NCBI GenBank assembly: GCA_016710645.1 | Contig: JADJVI010000018.1 | Coordinates: 1-64,000, forward strand | DNA: 64,000 nt | Reading direction: 5' to 3' | Origin: Actinomycetales bacterium | GTDB taxonomy: Bacteria; Actinomycetota; Actinomycetes; Actinomycetales; Dermatophilaceae | Shown: one piece after another, positions 54,728 through 62,996 of the stretch | Layout: each line of letters begins with the position of its first letter | Numbering within the stretch: position 1 is the stretch's first letter | Program-made: the position numbers and the translations under genes | The notes under the pieces: generated by a model | What the model saw: only the letters and a program-made list of their open reading frames with translations | Databases searched by the model: none | Told to the model about the DNA's origin: nothing

Positions 54728-56358
54728 CAGTGCTCCCCTCCCGTGGTGCCGTCGAGGATGTCCAGGGCCGGGTTGACGTAGCCTTCGGCGCCCTCGGCTC
54801 GACGGAACACCCCGTCCAGACCCTTGCCCCGGTCCGGCGGTCGCTTCATCAGCCCGAAGGTCCCGTCGGCGATGGCTCCCAACAGCGGCGGGTATGCCGT
54901 GCCACTCCCCTGGCCGGCTGCCCCGGAGTGCTGGCCGGTGATGCGTTCCAGCAGCGCGACCGCCTCGTCGAGCACCACTCGCGCGCGATTCTGAATGAAT
55001 CCGTCGCGTGGCGGAGCGAAGTCCTCGGCCATCCCGCCCGCCGCATCGAGCACATAGCGGACGTTCTGTAGGGCCAGGTCGCGGTCGGAGAGGAAGGGCG
55101 TCACGACGGCCTCGGTCATCATCCCGACCAGGAGGATTCCTTGGCCGGTGAGGGCGCCGGCCAGGTTGAAGAAGCCGTCCAAAAGGTAGCCGCGGAACAC
55201 GTCACCGGTCATGTGCTTGGTGGGTGGCATCCACTTGAGCGGGGCGTCTGGGAAGAGGGTGCGGGCCAGCAGCGCGTGTGCTAACTCAAGCCGGAAGGAT
55301 TGGGGCACCGCCGGATCGATCTCGAAGGCGTGGCCCAGTCCGAGCTGCCAGTCGGCCAGTCCGGCCTCCTTGGCGAAGTACTCGTTGAGCAGCTGGCTCA
55401 CCGTCACGGTATGCGCCGCATCGACCGCGTCCGCGGTGGTGAGGTAGTTGTCCTCGCCGGTGTTGATGATGATTCCGGCGCGCGCGTGGATCTGCCGGCT
55501 GAACCGCTGATCAACGAAGGTCCGGATCGGGTTGATGTCGCGGAAGAGGATGCCGTACATCGAGTCGTTGAGCATCATGTCGAGGCGCTCGAGCCCCGCG
55601 AGGGTGGCGATCTCCGGCATACAAAGACCCGAGGCGTAGTTCGTCAGTCGGACGTAGCGCCCCAGCTCGCGGCTCGTGTCGTCTAGAGCCGCCCGCATGA
55701 GGCGGAAGTTCTCCTGGGTCGCGTAGGTGCCCGCGAAACCCTCGTGAGTGGCGCCCTCGGGCACGTAGTCCAGCAGCGACTGCCCGGTCGATCGGATGAC
55801 CGCGATGACATCGGCGCCCTCCCGGGCGGCTGCCTGGGCTTGTGGGATGTCTTCGTCGATGTCGCCGGTGGCGACGATGAGGTAGATCCACGGGGTGCGG
55901 GGAGCGTCGCCGAGCTCGGCAATGAGGGCGTCACGGCGCCGACGCTGGGCGTCGATCCGCGCCATACCTGCCTCGATGGCGACCGTGGCGGCGGCTCGCG
56001 CCGCAGTGCGGGCCGAGGCGGTCGGCAGGCGGAAGCTCACCGATCCGGCAGCAGCCCGCTGGGCCAGGGTGAGCAGGTCGGGCGCTTGCCCCTCGGCCAA
56101 GGCATCCCACACCGGCAGAACGGCGCCGTGTTCGAGGCCCACTTGCTGGCGGACCGAGTCGACCAGATGGTTGACCCAGGGTTCACCGTCATGATCGGCT
56201 CCACCCAGTCCGGCCAGGCGCAGGGTGGCCCGCTCGACGGAGACCGTCGTGTGGTTGCGGGCCAGGGTGACGACCGGTGCCCCGGCCTGGGCAGCCAGCT
56301 GGCGCGCCCGGTCCATGGTGGCCTGGTCGAGGTCGAGCAGACGGCTGAAGGAAGTCAC
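54727..56358 (-). CDS. kamD: Lysine 5,6-aminomutase alpha subunit
   Basis: 543 residues. Adenosylcobalamin/PLP enzyme (with KamE) moving the terminal amino group of beta-lysine to C5. Family stretches: TPWIYLIVATGDIDEDIPQA, GFAGTYATQENFRLMRAALD, NDSMYGILFRDINPIRTFVD and HMTGDVFRGYLLDGFFNLAG. GTG 56358 is set by TAGAGT six bases upstream (leaderless). Its promoter region shares two motifs with that of kamA. Confidence 0.95.
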   Translation of the reverse strand: MTSFSRLLDLDQATMDRARQLAAQAGAPVVTLARNHTTVSVERATLRLAGLGGADHDGEPWVNHLVDSVRQQVGLEHGAVLPVWDALAEGQAPDLLTLAQRAAAGSVSFRLPTASARTAARAAATVAIEAGMARIDAQRRRRDALIAELGDAPRTPWIYLIVATGDIDEDIPQAQAAAREGADVIAVIRSTGQSLLDYVPEGATHEGFAGTYATQENFRLMRAALDDTSRELGRYVRLTNYASGLCMPEIATLAGLERLDMMLNDSMYGILFRDINPIRTFVDQRFSRQIHARAGIIINTGEDNYLTTADAVDAAHTVTVSQLLNEYFAKEAGLADWQLGLGHAFEIDPAVPQSFRLELAHALLARTLFPDAPLKWMPPTKHMTGDVFRGYLLDGFFNLAGALTGQGILLVGMMTEAVVTPFLSDRDLALQNVRYVLDAAGGMAEDFAPPRDGFIQNRARVVLDEAVALLERITGQHSGAAGQGSGTAYPPLLGAIADGTFGLMKRPPDRGKGLDGVFRRAEGAEGYVNPALDILDGTTGGEH

Positions 56359-56364
56359 GTTCTT

Positions 56365-56370
56365 ACTCTA
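56365..56370 (-). promoter_or_regulatory. -10 box for leaderless kamD
   Basis: Minus-strand TAGAGT, spacer AAGAAC, GTG 56358. Confidence 0.6.
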
Positions 56371-56377
56371 GCGATCT

Positions 56378-56417
56378 GCAAGATCTGTTGCCAGAGCGGC
56401 AGAATGCCGCAAGATCC
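56378..56417. promoter_or_regulatory. Candidate regulator sites upstream of kamD
   Basis: GCAAGATCT (56378-56386), GGCAGAAT (56398-56405) and GCAAGATCC (56409-56417). The same two words in inverted form occur between kdd and kamA (AGATCTTGC, ATTCTGCC). Confidence 0.5.
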
Positions 56418-56474
56418 GCAGGCTTGGCCCCGGCTGTGCGGACCATGTTCTTCGCCTACCCGAGGAGACACAAA

Positions 56475-56512
56475 CGGGGTGGGGCGAGCTCCCCGTTGCT
56501 CGCTCCACCCCG
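56475..56512. terminator. Hairpin downstream of the response-regulator gene
   Basis: CGGGGTGGGGCGAGC, loop TCCCCGTT, then GCTCGCTCCACCCCG: a 15-bp stem with one mismatch. It would stop the leftward aroQ-kinase-regulator transcript before kamD. Confidence 0.7.
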
Positions 56513-56673
56513 CTCTGGCACCCGTCTCCCCCCGGGGACGGCGCCGTGGTGCCCCCTGATATCCCCTGGTCCCCACTCCCCCTCGATCCCCCCAGGCCGC
56601 TCCCCTCAGATCTGCCCGGGTCCTGCTTACCGCTCACTGCCGTCCGCTCCCGTACCCCTATCGCTGGGGCCCC

Positions 56674-56701
56674 ACGGCATACCCACTCACTCGGTATGCC
56701 G
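56674..56701. repeat. Inverted pair of ACGGCATAC-type words at the end of the regulator gene
   Basis: CGGCATACC and GGTATGCCG form a perfect 9-bp stem with an 8-base loop. The pair straddles the stop codon of the leftward regulator gene (56687-56689). Confidence 0.65.
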
Positions 56702-57367
56702 GGTGGCCCGTCGCTGCTCCGGGAGCTCGATGTGCCCGTCTGCGATCGCTGCCCGTAGCGCATCCCCTGGGCTGCGTACGTCGATCCCCGCCTCTCGATA
56801 CCGGGCGCAGGCCCGGTTGAGGTAGGTGACCACGGTGGCCATGGTCACCGGCGGTCGCATCAAGGCACCCACCGACTTGCGTGGAACGCCGTCGGCGAGC
56901 AACGCCAACACCTCGATCTCCCGAGGTGCCAACGACACGGTGAGCTCCGGATCGGTCACGAGCACGAAGGCCAGGTCGCTGGAGACGGACGGCTCCCCTG
57001 CCGCCGCAGTCCGCACGACTGACACCACGTGGTCGATCGGATCCGACTTCAATGCCAGCCCGAGGGCGCCCGCCTTCATTGCTCGTCGGATCGGCACAGG
57101 CCTCACCTCAGAGGTCAGCAGCACGACAGCCGCCCCGCGGCGGCGCAGTGCTGTGATGCTCTCGGCCGGGTCGGACCCATCTCCGAGATGCAAATCGAGC
57201 ATGACGACATCGGGTGGTGCTGACAGGCCGTCCAGCGCTGTCACCGCGTCCCCCCACGTCGACGCGGTCCCCACAATTTCCAGCTCGGGAGCCTGCCGTG
57301 CCACCAGTGCGAGAATGCCCTCGACGACGACCGGGTGGTCGTCGATCGCGAACACACGGGTGGCCAC
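56687..57367 (-). CDS. NarL/LuxR-family response regulator
   Basis: 226 residues. Receiver domain with acidic pair DDHPVVVEGI, phospho-acceptor D in VVMLDLHLGDGSD, T/S in VVLLTSEVRP and K in LGLALKSDP. A C-terminal HTH of the LuxR type (LAPREIEVLALLADGVPRKS) follows. GTG 57367 is preferred; TTG 57376 is possible. Partner of the kinase 30 bases upstream. Location between kamD and kdd/kamA makes the lysine genes candidate targets; this is inference. Confidence 0.85.
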   Translation of the reverse strand: MATRVFAIDDHPVVVEGILALVARQAPELEIVGTASTWGDAVTALDGLSAPPDVVMLDLHLGDGSDPAESITALRRRGAAVVLLTSEVRPVPIRRAMKAGALGLALKSDPIDHVVSVVRTAAAGEPSVSSDLAFVLVTDPELTVSLAPREIEVLALLADGVPRKSVGALMRPPVTMATVVTYLNRACARYREAGIDVRSPGDALRAAIADGHIELPEQRRATRHTE

Positions 57368-57396
57368 GGACAGCAATGTTCGTGGCGTCGCGCTGG

Positions 57397-59832
57397 CTAC
57401 GTCCAGTCCTCAGTTTCGACGACAGGCCCAGCCAGACGCCTGACGGCATGCAGATGAACTCCCGAATGGCTGACATCCCAGGTCGAGGGGAGCATGCTCA
57501 CCAGCGCAGCGGAGGTCGACCCGGACACGGCCAGGCTCACCCGACGTCCGAGTGCGCCACGCATGGCGGTCAGCGTCACGTCCTGCGCGTCGACGTGGGG
57601 CGTGTCAAGGAGGATGTCGAGAGCGTCCGTCGCGGCGTCAGCCATCCCCCCGTCCCAGCCTCCGACACCGCGCAGGCTCACCGTCCAGCCCCGCTCTCGC
57701 AGTCGCCACACTCGAAGGCGCACCTCGGGCACGTCGCCCACGGTGAGCTCCTCGCGGAGGTCGCGTTCGAGGATGCTCGCCGAGCGCTGCAGGTCTGTCG
57801 CCGATCGATCGGACGCCGGTGCGGAGAGCAACTGTCGAAAGAACTCCATGAGCAGGGTGGCGCGCTGTGCCAACCGCATCCGCAACTGGGCCTGCAGCTC
57901 GGTTTCCCGGACCTCAGCGGCACTGGAGAGCCCCAATTCGTGTTCCGCTGCGAGGATGGCCCAGGCAAATCGGTCAAGGCTCATCCGCACTACGATGCCG
58001 AGGGTGGCGCCCATGATGGGAGCCGTCAGCGCGGGCGCCAGAGCCTGCCACTGGGCGGCCTCGGTCGCGACCTGGGCGACCACGAGGACTCCCAGCGCGG
58101 TCAGGACCGCCCATCCCAGCAGTGGCTCGCGCAGCGGCCGGAAGAGGGTCAACGCCGAACACAGGAACGACGCCCCCGACATGAGCCAGAAGAAGGACGT
58201 CGCCACGGTGGGGGGTGTGAGCGACAGACCGTTGACCACCAGCGCGACGGCCCCGGTCAACATCGTCACGACCGAGCCGACCAAGCCCAGCCGCCCGGCG
58301 ATGCCTCGGGCGATCGCCCAGCCGCCGAGACCGACGACAGCAGCACTCGCGACGGTCACCGCTGCCGGCCAGCGCAGATGGGGGGCCAGCCACAACGCGT
58401 ACCACAGGTTGGCGAGGATCAAGGGGACGAGAATGACCGAGATGCGCGGAAAGACCAGGGGGGCTGCTCCCGCCGAAAGCCATTGGCCGTATGCCGCAGG
58501 GGTGCCCGGGTGCCAGGTGATCCGGACCAGGGTGCCCGCGCCCGAACGCGAAACGATGTCCACCGTCCCCCCAACATCGGCAAGGCGGCGACGTATCGAC
58601 GACTCGATTCCGAGGCCCGCGTCCGCCTGGCTGTCGAACCCCACCCCGTGGTCTCTGACCAGCACGTGCACGGTGCCCCCATCGAGGCCCACCGTGACAC
58701 TCGCGTGGTCCACGCCCGCATGGCGCACGACATTGCGCAGCGCTTCACGCACTGCCGCCTGGATCGCCCGGGCCGCCGTGGGGGGAACCCAGAGCCGTTC
58801 CGACCCGCGCAGCGAGACCGAGAGAGGGCTTTCCCGGCATACCTCGGTGAGAAGCGTGAGCAGACCGTCCTCAGGAGCCTCGAGGCGCAGGCGTGACCGG
58901 AGCGGCGCAAACCAGGGGGCCTTCTCGCCCCGCCACTCCGACGCGGCCTGGACGCCAGCATCCCGCGGGCCGTCGAGCTGCGTCCCGGAGGTGCGCTCCA
59001 GCACGGCGAGGGCGCGTTGCGCGGCGACCGTGACATGACTCGGTGGGATGGCTCCACCTTCCATGGCGACGGCGCGCAGGCCGTAGAGGATCTCGTCATG
59101 GACGAGCCGATCAGCCTCCTGGGCCGACGCGACCTCCGCTTCGCGCGCTGCAGCCTCGCCACGGGCAGCCCGAGCCAAGGCCTGGGTGCGGTCGGTGAAG
59201 CGCGCTGCATCTAGCGCCAATCGCGTGCCGACGAGCGCAGCGATCGCCATGGCGACTAACTGCCCAGTGGAGGAGGCGACGATCTCGAGTCGATCGAGTT
59301 CGGGGATTGCCGGATCCGGACGCCAGATGATCCACCGCAGCGTCGCGTTCGTCGCGATGAGCACTACCGCTGACACCCATCTGCGTTGGGCGTGGCTCAA
59401 CGCCGAGAAGGCGAACGCGGCGATGGTCCACTGGGTGGGCCACCACGACACCGATCGGGGGTCGAGTGGTTCGGTGACGGGCACCGCGATCACCAAGCCG
59501 ACGCTGAGCGTGATGGTGACGAACCACAGAGCGTGTCCGCCCCGTCGACGCCGGACCACACACCAGACCTGGGCCAGCGAGGAGACGGCCACCAGGGTCA
59601 GGCCGACCACGATCTGCCATCCGTGCGCGACACCCTCCGGGATGCGGTGGACGGCCGCGACGAGGGCGCTCGTGCCCGTGACGACGGTGACGGCCCAAAT
59701 GACCACGACGCCGCGGGCCAACGTGGTGACCGCCGCTGCCGCCCAGCCGCGGTCCTCGGGCTCGCCGATGTCGCCGGTGACTGGTGCGAGAACGGCGAGG
59801 ATGCGCCTCGACAGCGCAGCGAAACTCGACAT
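57397..59832 (-). CDS. Histidine kinase of unusual double-module layout
   Basis: 811 residues. An N-terminal block of about six membrane spans is followed by a short dimerisation helix with the likely phospho-histidine in DRLVHDEILYGLRAV (about 244) and an ATPase domain (EALRNVVRHAGVDHAS, VRDHGVGFD, GLGIESSIRRRL; about 345-445). Then a second block of about six spans follows and a second cytoplasmic part resembling a dimerisation/ATPase module but lacking the histidine and the G boxes (ELQAQLRMRLAQRATLLMEF). NarX/DesK-type class. Start ATG 59832 has no clear ribosome-binding site; it follows aroQ by 11 bases. Confidence 0.75.
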   Translation of the reverse strand: MSSFAALSRRILAVLAPVTGDIGEPEDRGWAAAAVTTLARGVVVIWAVTVVTGTSALVAAVHRIPEGVAHGWQIVVGLTLVAVSSLAQVWCVVRRRRGGHALWFVTITLSVGLVIAVPVTEPLDPRSVSWWPTQWTIAAFAFSALSHAQRRWVSAVVLIATNATLRWIIWRPDPAIPELDRLEIVASSTGQLVAMAIAALVGTRLALDAARFTDRTQALARAARGEAAAREAEVASAQEADRLVHDEILYGLRAVAMEGGAIPPSHVTVAAQRALAVLERTSGTQLDGPRDAGVQAASEWRGEKAPWFAPLRSRLRLEAPEDGLLTLLTEVCRESPLSVSLRGSERLWVPPTAARAIQAAVREALRNVVRHAGVDHASVTVGLDGGTVHVLVRDHGVGFDSQADAGLGIESSIRRRLADVGGTVDIVSRSGAGTLVRITWHPGTPAAYGQWLSAGAAPLVFPRISVILVPLILANLWYALWLAPHLRWPAAVTVASAAVVGLGGWAIARGIAGRLGLVGSVVTMLTGAVALVVNGLSLTPPTVATSFFWLMSGASFLCSALTLFRPLREPLLGWAVLTALGVLVVAQVATEAAQWQALAPALTAPIMGATLGIVVRMSLDRFAWAILAAEHELGLSSAAEVRETELQAQLRMRLAQRATLLMEFFRQLLSAPASDRSATDLQRSASILERDLREELTVGDVPEVRLRVWRLRERGWTVSLRGVGGWDGGMADAATDALDILLDTPHVDAQDVTLTAMRGALGRRVSLAVSGSTSAALVSMLPSTWDVSHSGVHLHAVRRLAGPVVETEDWT

Positions 59833-59843
59833 GAGCAGAGAAG

Positions 59844-60284
59844 TCAGCGCGCCAGCGCGCGAATGGCCAACTCGTAGCCGTAGGCCCCGAGCCCGATGAT
59901 GACCCCGCGCGCCACCGGCGAGACGTAAGACTGGTGCCGGAACGCCTCGCGGGCATGGACATTGGACAGGTGCACCTCGATGACGGGGACCTGGGCACCC
60001 TCGATGGCATCGCGGATCGCGACCGAGGTGTGGGTATAGGCCCCCGGGTTGAGGACGACCCCGATCAGCGATCCGGTGCGGACGGCGGCACCGGCCTCCT
60101 GCAGCCAATCGACGAGGACGCCTTCGTGATTGGTCTGGCGCACCTCGACGGTCCACCCGAACTCGGCCGCCACCCGCTCGCACTGCTGACCGATGTCAGC
60201 GAGGGTCTGGGAGCCGTAGATCTCCGGCTCGCGCGTGCCCAGCAGGTTGAGGTTGGGTCCGTTGAGGACGAGCACCGCAGGCAT
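59844..60284 (-). CDS. aroQ: 3-dehydroquinate dehydratase, type II
   Basis: Shikimate-pathway dehydratase, 146 residues: VLNGPNLNLLGTREPEIYG at the start, VVLNPGAYTHTSVAI, and the catalytic histidine in VIEVHLSNVHARE. Leaderless: minus-strand TACCAT, itself part of an ACGGCATAC word, is six bases before the ATG. It probably also drives the kinase and regulator genes. Confidence 0.95.
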   Translation of the reverse strand: MPAVLVLNGPNLNLLGTREPEIYGSQTLADIGQQCERVAAEFGWTVEVRQTNHEGVLVDWLQEAGAAVRTGSLIGVVLNPGAYTHTSVAIRDAIEGAQVPVIEVHLSNVHAREAFRHQSYVSPVARGVIIGLGAYGYELAIRALAR

Positions 60285-60290
60285 GGCCCG

Positions 60291-60296
60291 ATGGTA
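60291..60296 (-). promoter_or_regulatory. -10 box for leaderless aroQ, built into an ACGGCATAC word
   Basis: Minus strand: ACGGCATAC (60294-60302) plus CAT gives TACCAT; spacer CGGGCC; ATG 60284. Confidence 0.6.
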
Positions 60297-60316
60297 TGCC
60301 GTGCCGCCGGACGCTG

Positions 60317-61438
60317 CTATTCCAGGCGGCCCTCGAACAGTCTGCGGACATCGGGCGTCGCACGGAGTAGATCCGTGGCGTAGGCCGCATGTCCGGGGAC
60401 GTAGCCGTTGCCGACGAGCATCCGCACATCGGCGGCCAGCCCCTCGGCTCCCAAGGCGGCCGCGGCGAAGTTGGTCGCCATGGAGAAGAAGATGATCGTC
60501 CCCCCGTTGGCGGTCGACAGGATCGCCGGCTGCTCGCAGCCGGGCACGTCGACGCAGACGACCGTGATGTCACAGGGGCCGCCAGCGCTGGTCACTGCCT
60601 CCAGCAGTCCCAGCGGAGAACGAGCGTCGGCGATGACGACGCGGTCGGCCAGGTTGGTGGACCGGAGCAGCTCGGCCTCGGCCTGGAAGGGCACGACTCC
60701 GACCAACCGGCCGGCGCCGCTGGCCCGGGCCGCGGCGAGGGACAGCGATCCCGACTTGCCCGCTCCCCCGAGGACGAGCACCGACGGCGGTTCGGGTGAA
60801 CGGACGGCATACTCGCCGACGACGCGGGCCACGAGCGCGGGCGCGCCGCAGACGTCCATGACCATGAGCGCGAGGCGCGGGTCGAGGTCCTCCGGCAAGA
60901 CGGCTGCGATGCTGCGCTCGAAGAGGATGGCGTGGCCGGCTGCGGGGACCTGCTCACTCAGCCCGTCCCACCGCATCAGTGCGTCGCTGATGTGCAGGGG
61001 GGTGAGCGACAGCGAGACGAGGGTGGCGACGCGCTGCCCAACCCGCAGGCCGAGTGGGTTGTCCGGCCCGACCTCTGCCACGGTGCCGATGAGCATCCCG
61101 CCGGAGCCGGTCACGGGGTTTTGCATCTTGCCGCGCTCGGCAACGATGCTCAGCACGGCTGCGCGGACCGCTGCACCGTCCACACTGCCGTCGGCGCGAC
61201 GGTGGGCGTCGGCCAGTTGACGGTAGGAAGCCGCGTCGAGATTGAGGGTGTCCAGGTCGATGCGCACCTCGCTGGGCCAGATTGTCGCCCTGGAGTCGAG
61301 TCGTCGGGCGGCCTGGGGCAGGGTGATCTGGTCGCCGGTCGGGTCGAGCACTCGATGCAGGCCAACCGGCGACGCGACGGGTGGTGCGACGGCTGAGGTG
61401 TGCGAAGCGGCCGGCGCCACGTCGGGCATGCTGTTCAT
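60317..61438 (-). CDS. kdd: L-erythro-3,5-diaminohexanoate dehydrogenase
   Basis: 373 residues. NAD-dependent deamination of 3,5-diaminohexanoate in lysine fermentation. Zinc-alcohol-dehydrogenase-like fold with SVLVLGGAGKSGSLSLAAA as the nucleotide-binding turn, GKMQNPVTGSGGMLIGTV and NGGTIIFFSMATNFAAAALG, family-typical. ATG 61438 follows GGGGAGAGA. Divergent from kamA over an 81-bp promoter region. Confidence 0.88.
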   Translation of the reverse strand: MNSMPDVAPAASHTSAVAPPVASPVGLHRVLDPTGDQITLPQAARRLDSRATIWPSEVRIDLDTLNLDAASYRQLADAHRRADGSVDGAAVRAAVLSIVAERGKMQNPVTGSGGMLIGTVAEVGPDNPLGLRVGQRVATLVSLSLTPLHISDALMRWDGLSEQVPAAGHAILFERSIAAVLPEDLDPRLALMVMDVCGAPALVARVVGEYAVRSPEPPSVLVLGGAGKSGSLSLAAARASGAGRLVGVVPFQAEAELLRSTNLADRVVIADARSPLGLLEAVTSAGGPCDITVVCVDVPGCEQPAILSTANGGTIIFFSMATNFAAAALGAEGLAADVRMLVGNGYVPGHAAYATDLLRATPDVRRLFEGRLE

Positions 61439-61465
61439 TCTCTCCCCTAGTCGGTGTTGGGGCGC

Positions 61466-61518
61466 AGATCTTGCCGTCAGAAGGTGGCAGGACCGCAAAT
61501 CTTCCTCTATTCTGCCAC
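61466..61518. promoter_or_regulatory. Shared regulatory region between kdd and kamA
   Basis: AGATCTTGC (61466-61474), GTGGCAG (61484-61490), GCAAATCTT (61495-61503) and ATTCTGCCAC (61509-61518). GTGGCAG and CTGCCAC are inverted copies. AGATCTTGC and ATTCTGCC recur upstream of kamD in inverted form. Confidence 0.5.
61508..61513 (+). promoter_or_regulatory. -10 box for leaderless kamA
   Basis: TATTCT, spacer GCCACT, ATG 61520. It overlaps the ATTCTGCC motif shared with kamD. Confidence 0.6.
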
Positions 61519-61519
61519 T

Positions 61520-62968
61520 ATGAGCCCAGTTTTGGAGCAGCCTTACCGCTATCAGCAACGTGAGCTTGTCGAGCCCGACTGGACCCGGCTGCCCGGCTGG
61601 GCCCAGGTCACCGCCGCGCAGTGGCAAGACGTCCAGTGGCAGCGCAGTCACTGCGTCAAGAACACCAAGCAGCTCCGCGAGGTCATGGGCGACCTGCTGT
61701 CGGATGACTTCTATGCCGACCTCGAGCGAGACCAGGCCGAGCGTGCCACCATGTCGATGTTGCTGCCTCCGCAGATGCTCAACACCATGGTGCCCGCGAC
61801 CGATGACGCCGGAATGCCCTCTGCTGGAACCGAATTCACCCAGGCGTTCTACGCCGACCCGGTGCGCCGCTACATGCTGCCGGTCTTCTCCGACCGGCGC
61901 ACCGACTGGCCTTCCCACCCCAAGGCCCAGCGCGACAGCCTGCACGAGCACGACATGTGGGCAGTCGAGGGGCTCACCCACCGCTACCCCACCAAGGTGC
62001 TGGCCGAGCTGCTCCCCACCTGTCCGCAGTACTGCGGCCACTGCACCCGGATGGACCTCGTCGGCAACTCGACCCCCCAGGTGACCAAGCTGAAGTTCCT
62101 GGGCAAGCCGGCCGACCGGCATACCGCCATGCTCGACTACCTGCGCGCCACCCCGACGGTCCGCGACGTCGTGGTCTCCGGTGGCGACGTGGCCAACCTG
62201 CCCTGGAAGAACCTCGAAGCCTTCCTCGACCAGTTGCTCGCCATCGATTCGATCCGCGATATTCGCCTGGCCACCAAGGCCCTGATCGGGTTGCCGCAGC
62301 ACTGGTCGGCGCCTGATGTCGTCGAGGGCATGGGTCGGGTCACCGCCACCGCCCGCGCTCGCGGCGTGCACGTGGCCATCCACACCCACGCCAACCACGC
62401 CAACAGCATCACCCCCTCGGTCGCCCATGCCGCCAAGGTGCTCATGGAGGCGGGGCTGTTCAACATCCGCAACCAGGGCGTGCTCCTGGCGGGCGTCAAC
62501 GACTCCCCCGAAGCGCTGCTGGACCTCTGCTTCGCGCTGCAGGACAACGCCGGCATCACGCCGTACTACTTCTACATGTGCGACATGATCCCGTTCAGCG
62601 AGCACTGGCGGCTGTCGCTGGCTCAGGCCCAGGAGCTGCAGCACGCGATCATGGGCTACCTGCCCGGGTTCGCGACGCCGCGCATCGTCTGCGACGTGCC
62701 GTTCGTCGGCAAGCGCTGGGTGCACCAGGTGCACGACTACGACACCGCGCACGGCATCTCGTACTGGCGCAAGAACTACCGCACTTCGATCGAGGCCCAG
62801 GACGTCGACGCCCTGTCCCGTGAGTACGTCTACTACGACCCAATCCACACCCTGCCGGCCAGCGGCCAGGCGTGGTGGCTGGAAGAGGCCAACCCGGTGA
62901 CGACGCACGCAGCGGCAATGACCGCCGCCGCGGCCAGCCGGGAAGCGTCTCTGGCGCAGTCGCTCTGA
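61520..62968 (+). CDS. kamA: Lysine 2,3-aminomutase
   Basis: Radical-SAM/PLP enzyme converting L-lysine to beta-lysine, 482 residues. CxxxCxxC is in TCPQYCGHCTRMD (about 169-176); VVVSGGDVANLPWKN and GVHVAIHTHANHANSIT are family blocks; the PLP lysine is probably in the C-terminal third (NIRNQGVLLAGVND region precedes it). Longer than the typical clostridial enzyme by about 60 residues. Leaderless start. Confidence 0.9.
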   Translation: MSPVLEQPYRYQQRELVEPDWTRLPGWAQVTAAQWQDVQWQRSHCVKNTKQLREVMGDLLSDDFYADLERDQAERATMSMLLPPQMLNTMVPATDDAGMPSAGTEFTQAFYADPVRRYMLPVFSDRRTDWPSHPKAQRDSLHEHDMWAVEGLTHRYPTKVLAELLPTCPQYCGHCTRMDLVGNSTPQVTKLKFLGKPADRHTAMLDYLRATPTVRDVVVSGGDVANLPWKNLEAFLDQLLAIDSIRDIRLATKALIGLPQHWSAPDVVEGMGRVTATARARGVHVAIHTHANHANSITPSVAHAAKVLMEAGLFNIRNQGVLLAGVNDSPEALLDLCFALQDNAGITPYYFYMCDMIPFSEHWRLSLAQAQELQHAIMGYLPGFATPRIVCDVPFVGKRWVHQVHDYDTAHGISYWRKNYRTSIEAQDVDALSREYVYYDPIHTLPASGQAWWLEEANPVTTHAAAMTAAAASREASLAQSL

Positions 62969-62996
62969 ACTTCGGCACGCTTACAACGCGCTCGAC

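Noticed and set aside
60317..62908. An 863-codon open frame on the minus strand covering kdd and all of kamA antisense
   Set aside because: High-GC antisense shadow; kamA on the plus strand has full family motifs, and kdd has its own ribosome-binding site at 61438.
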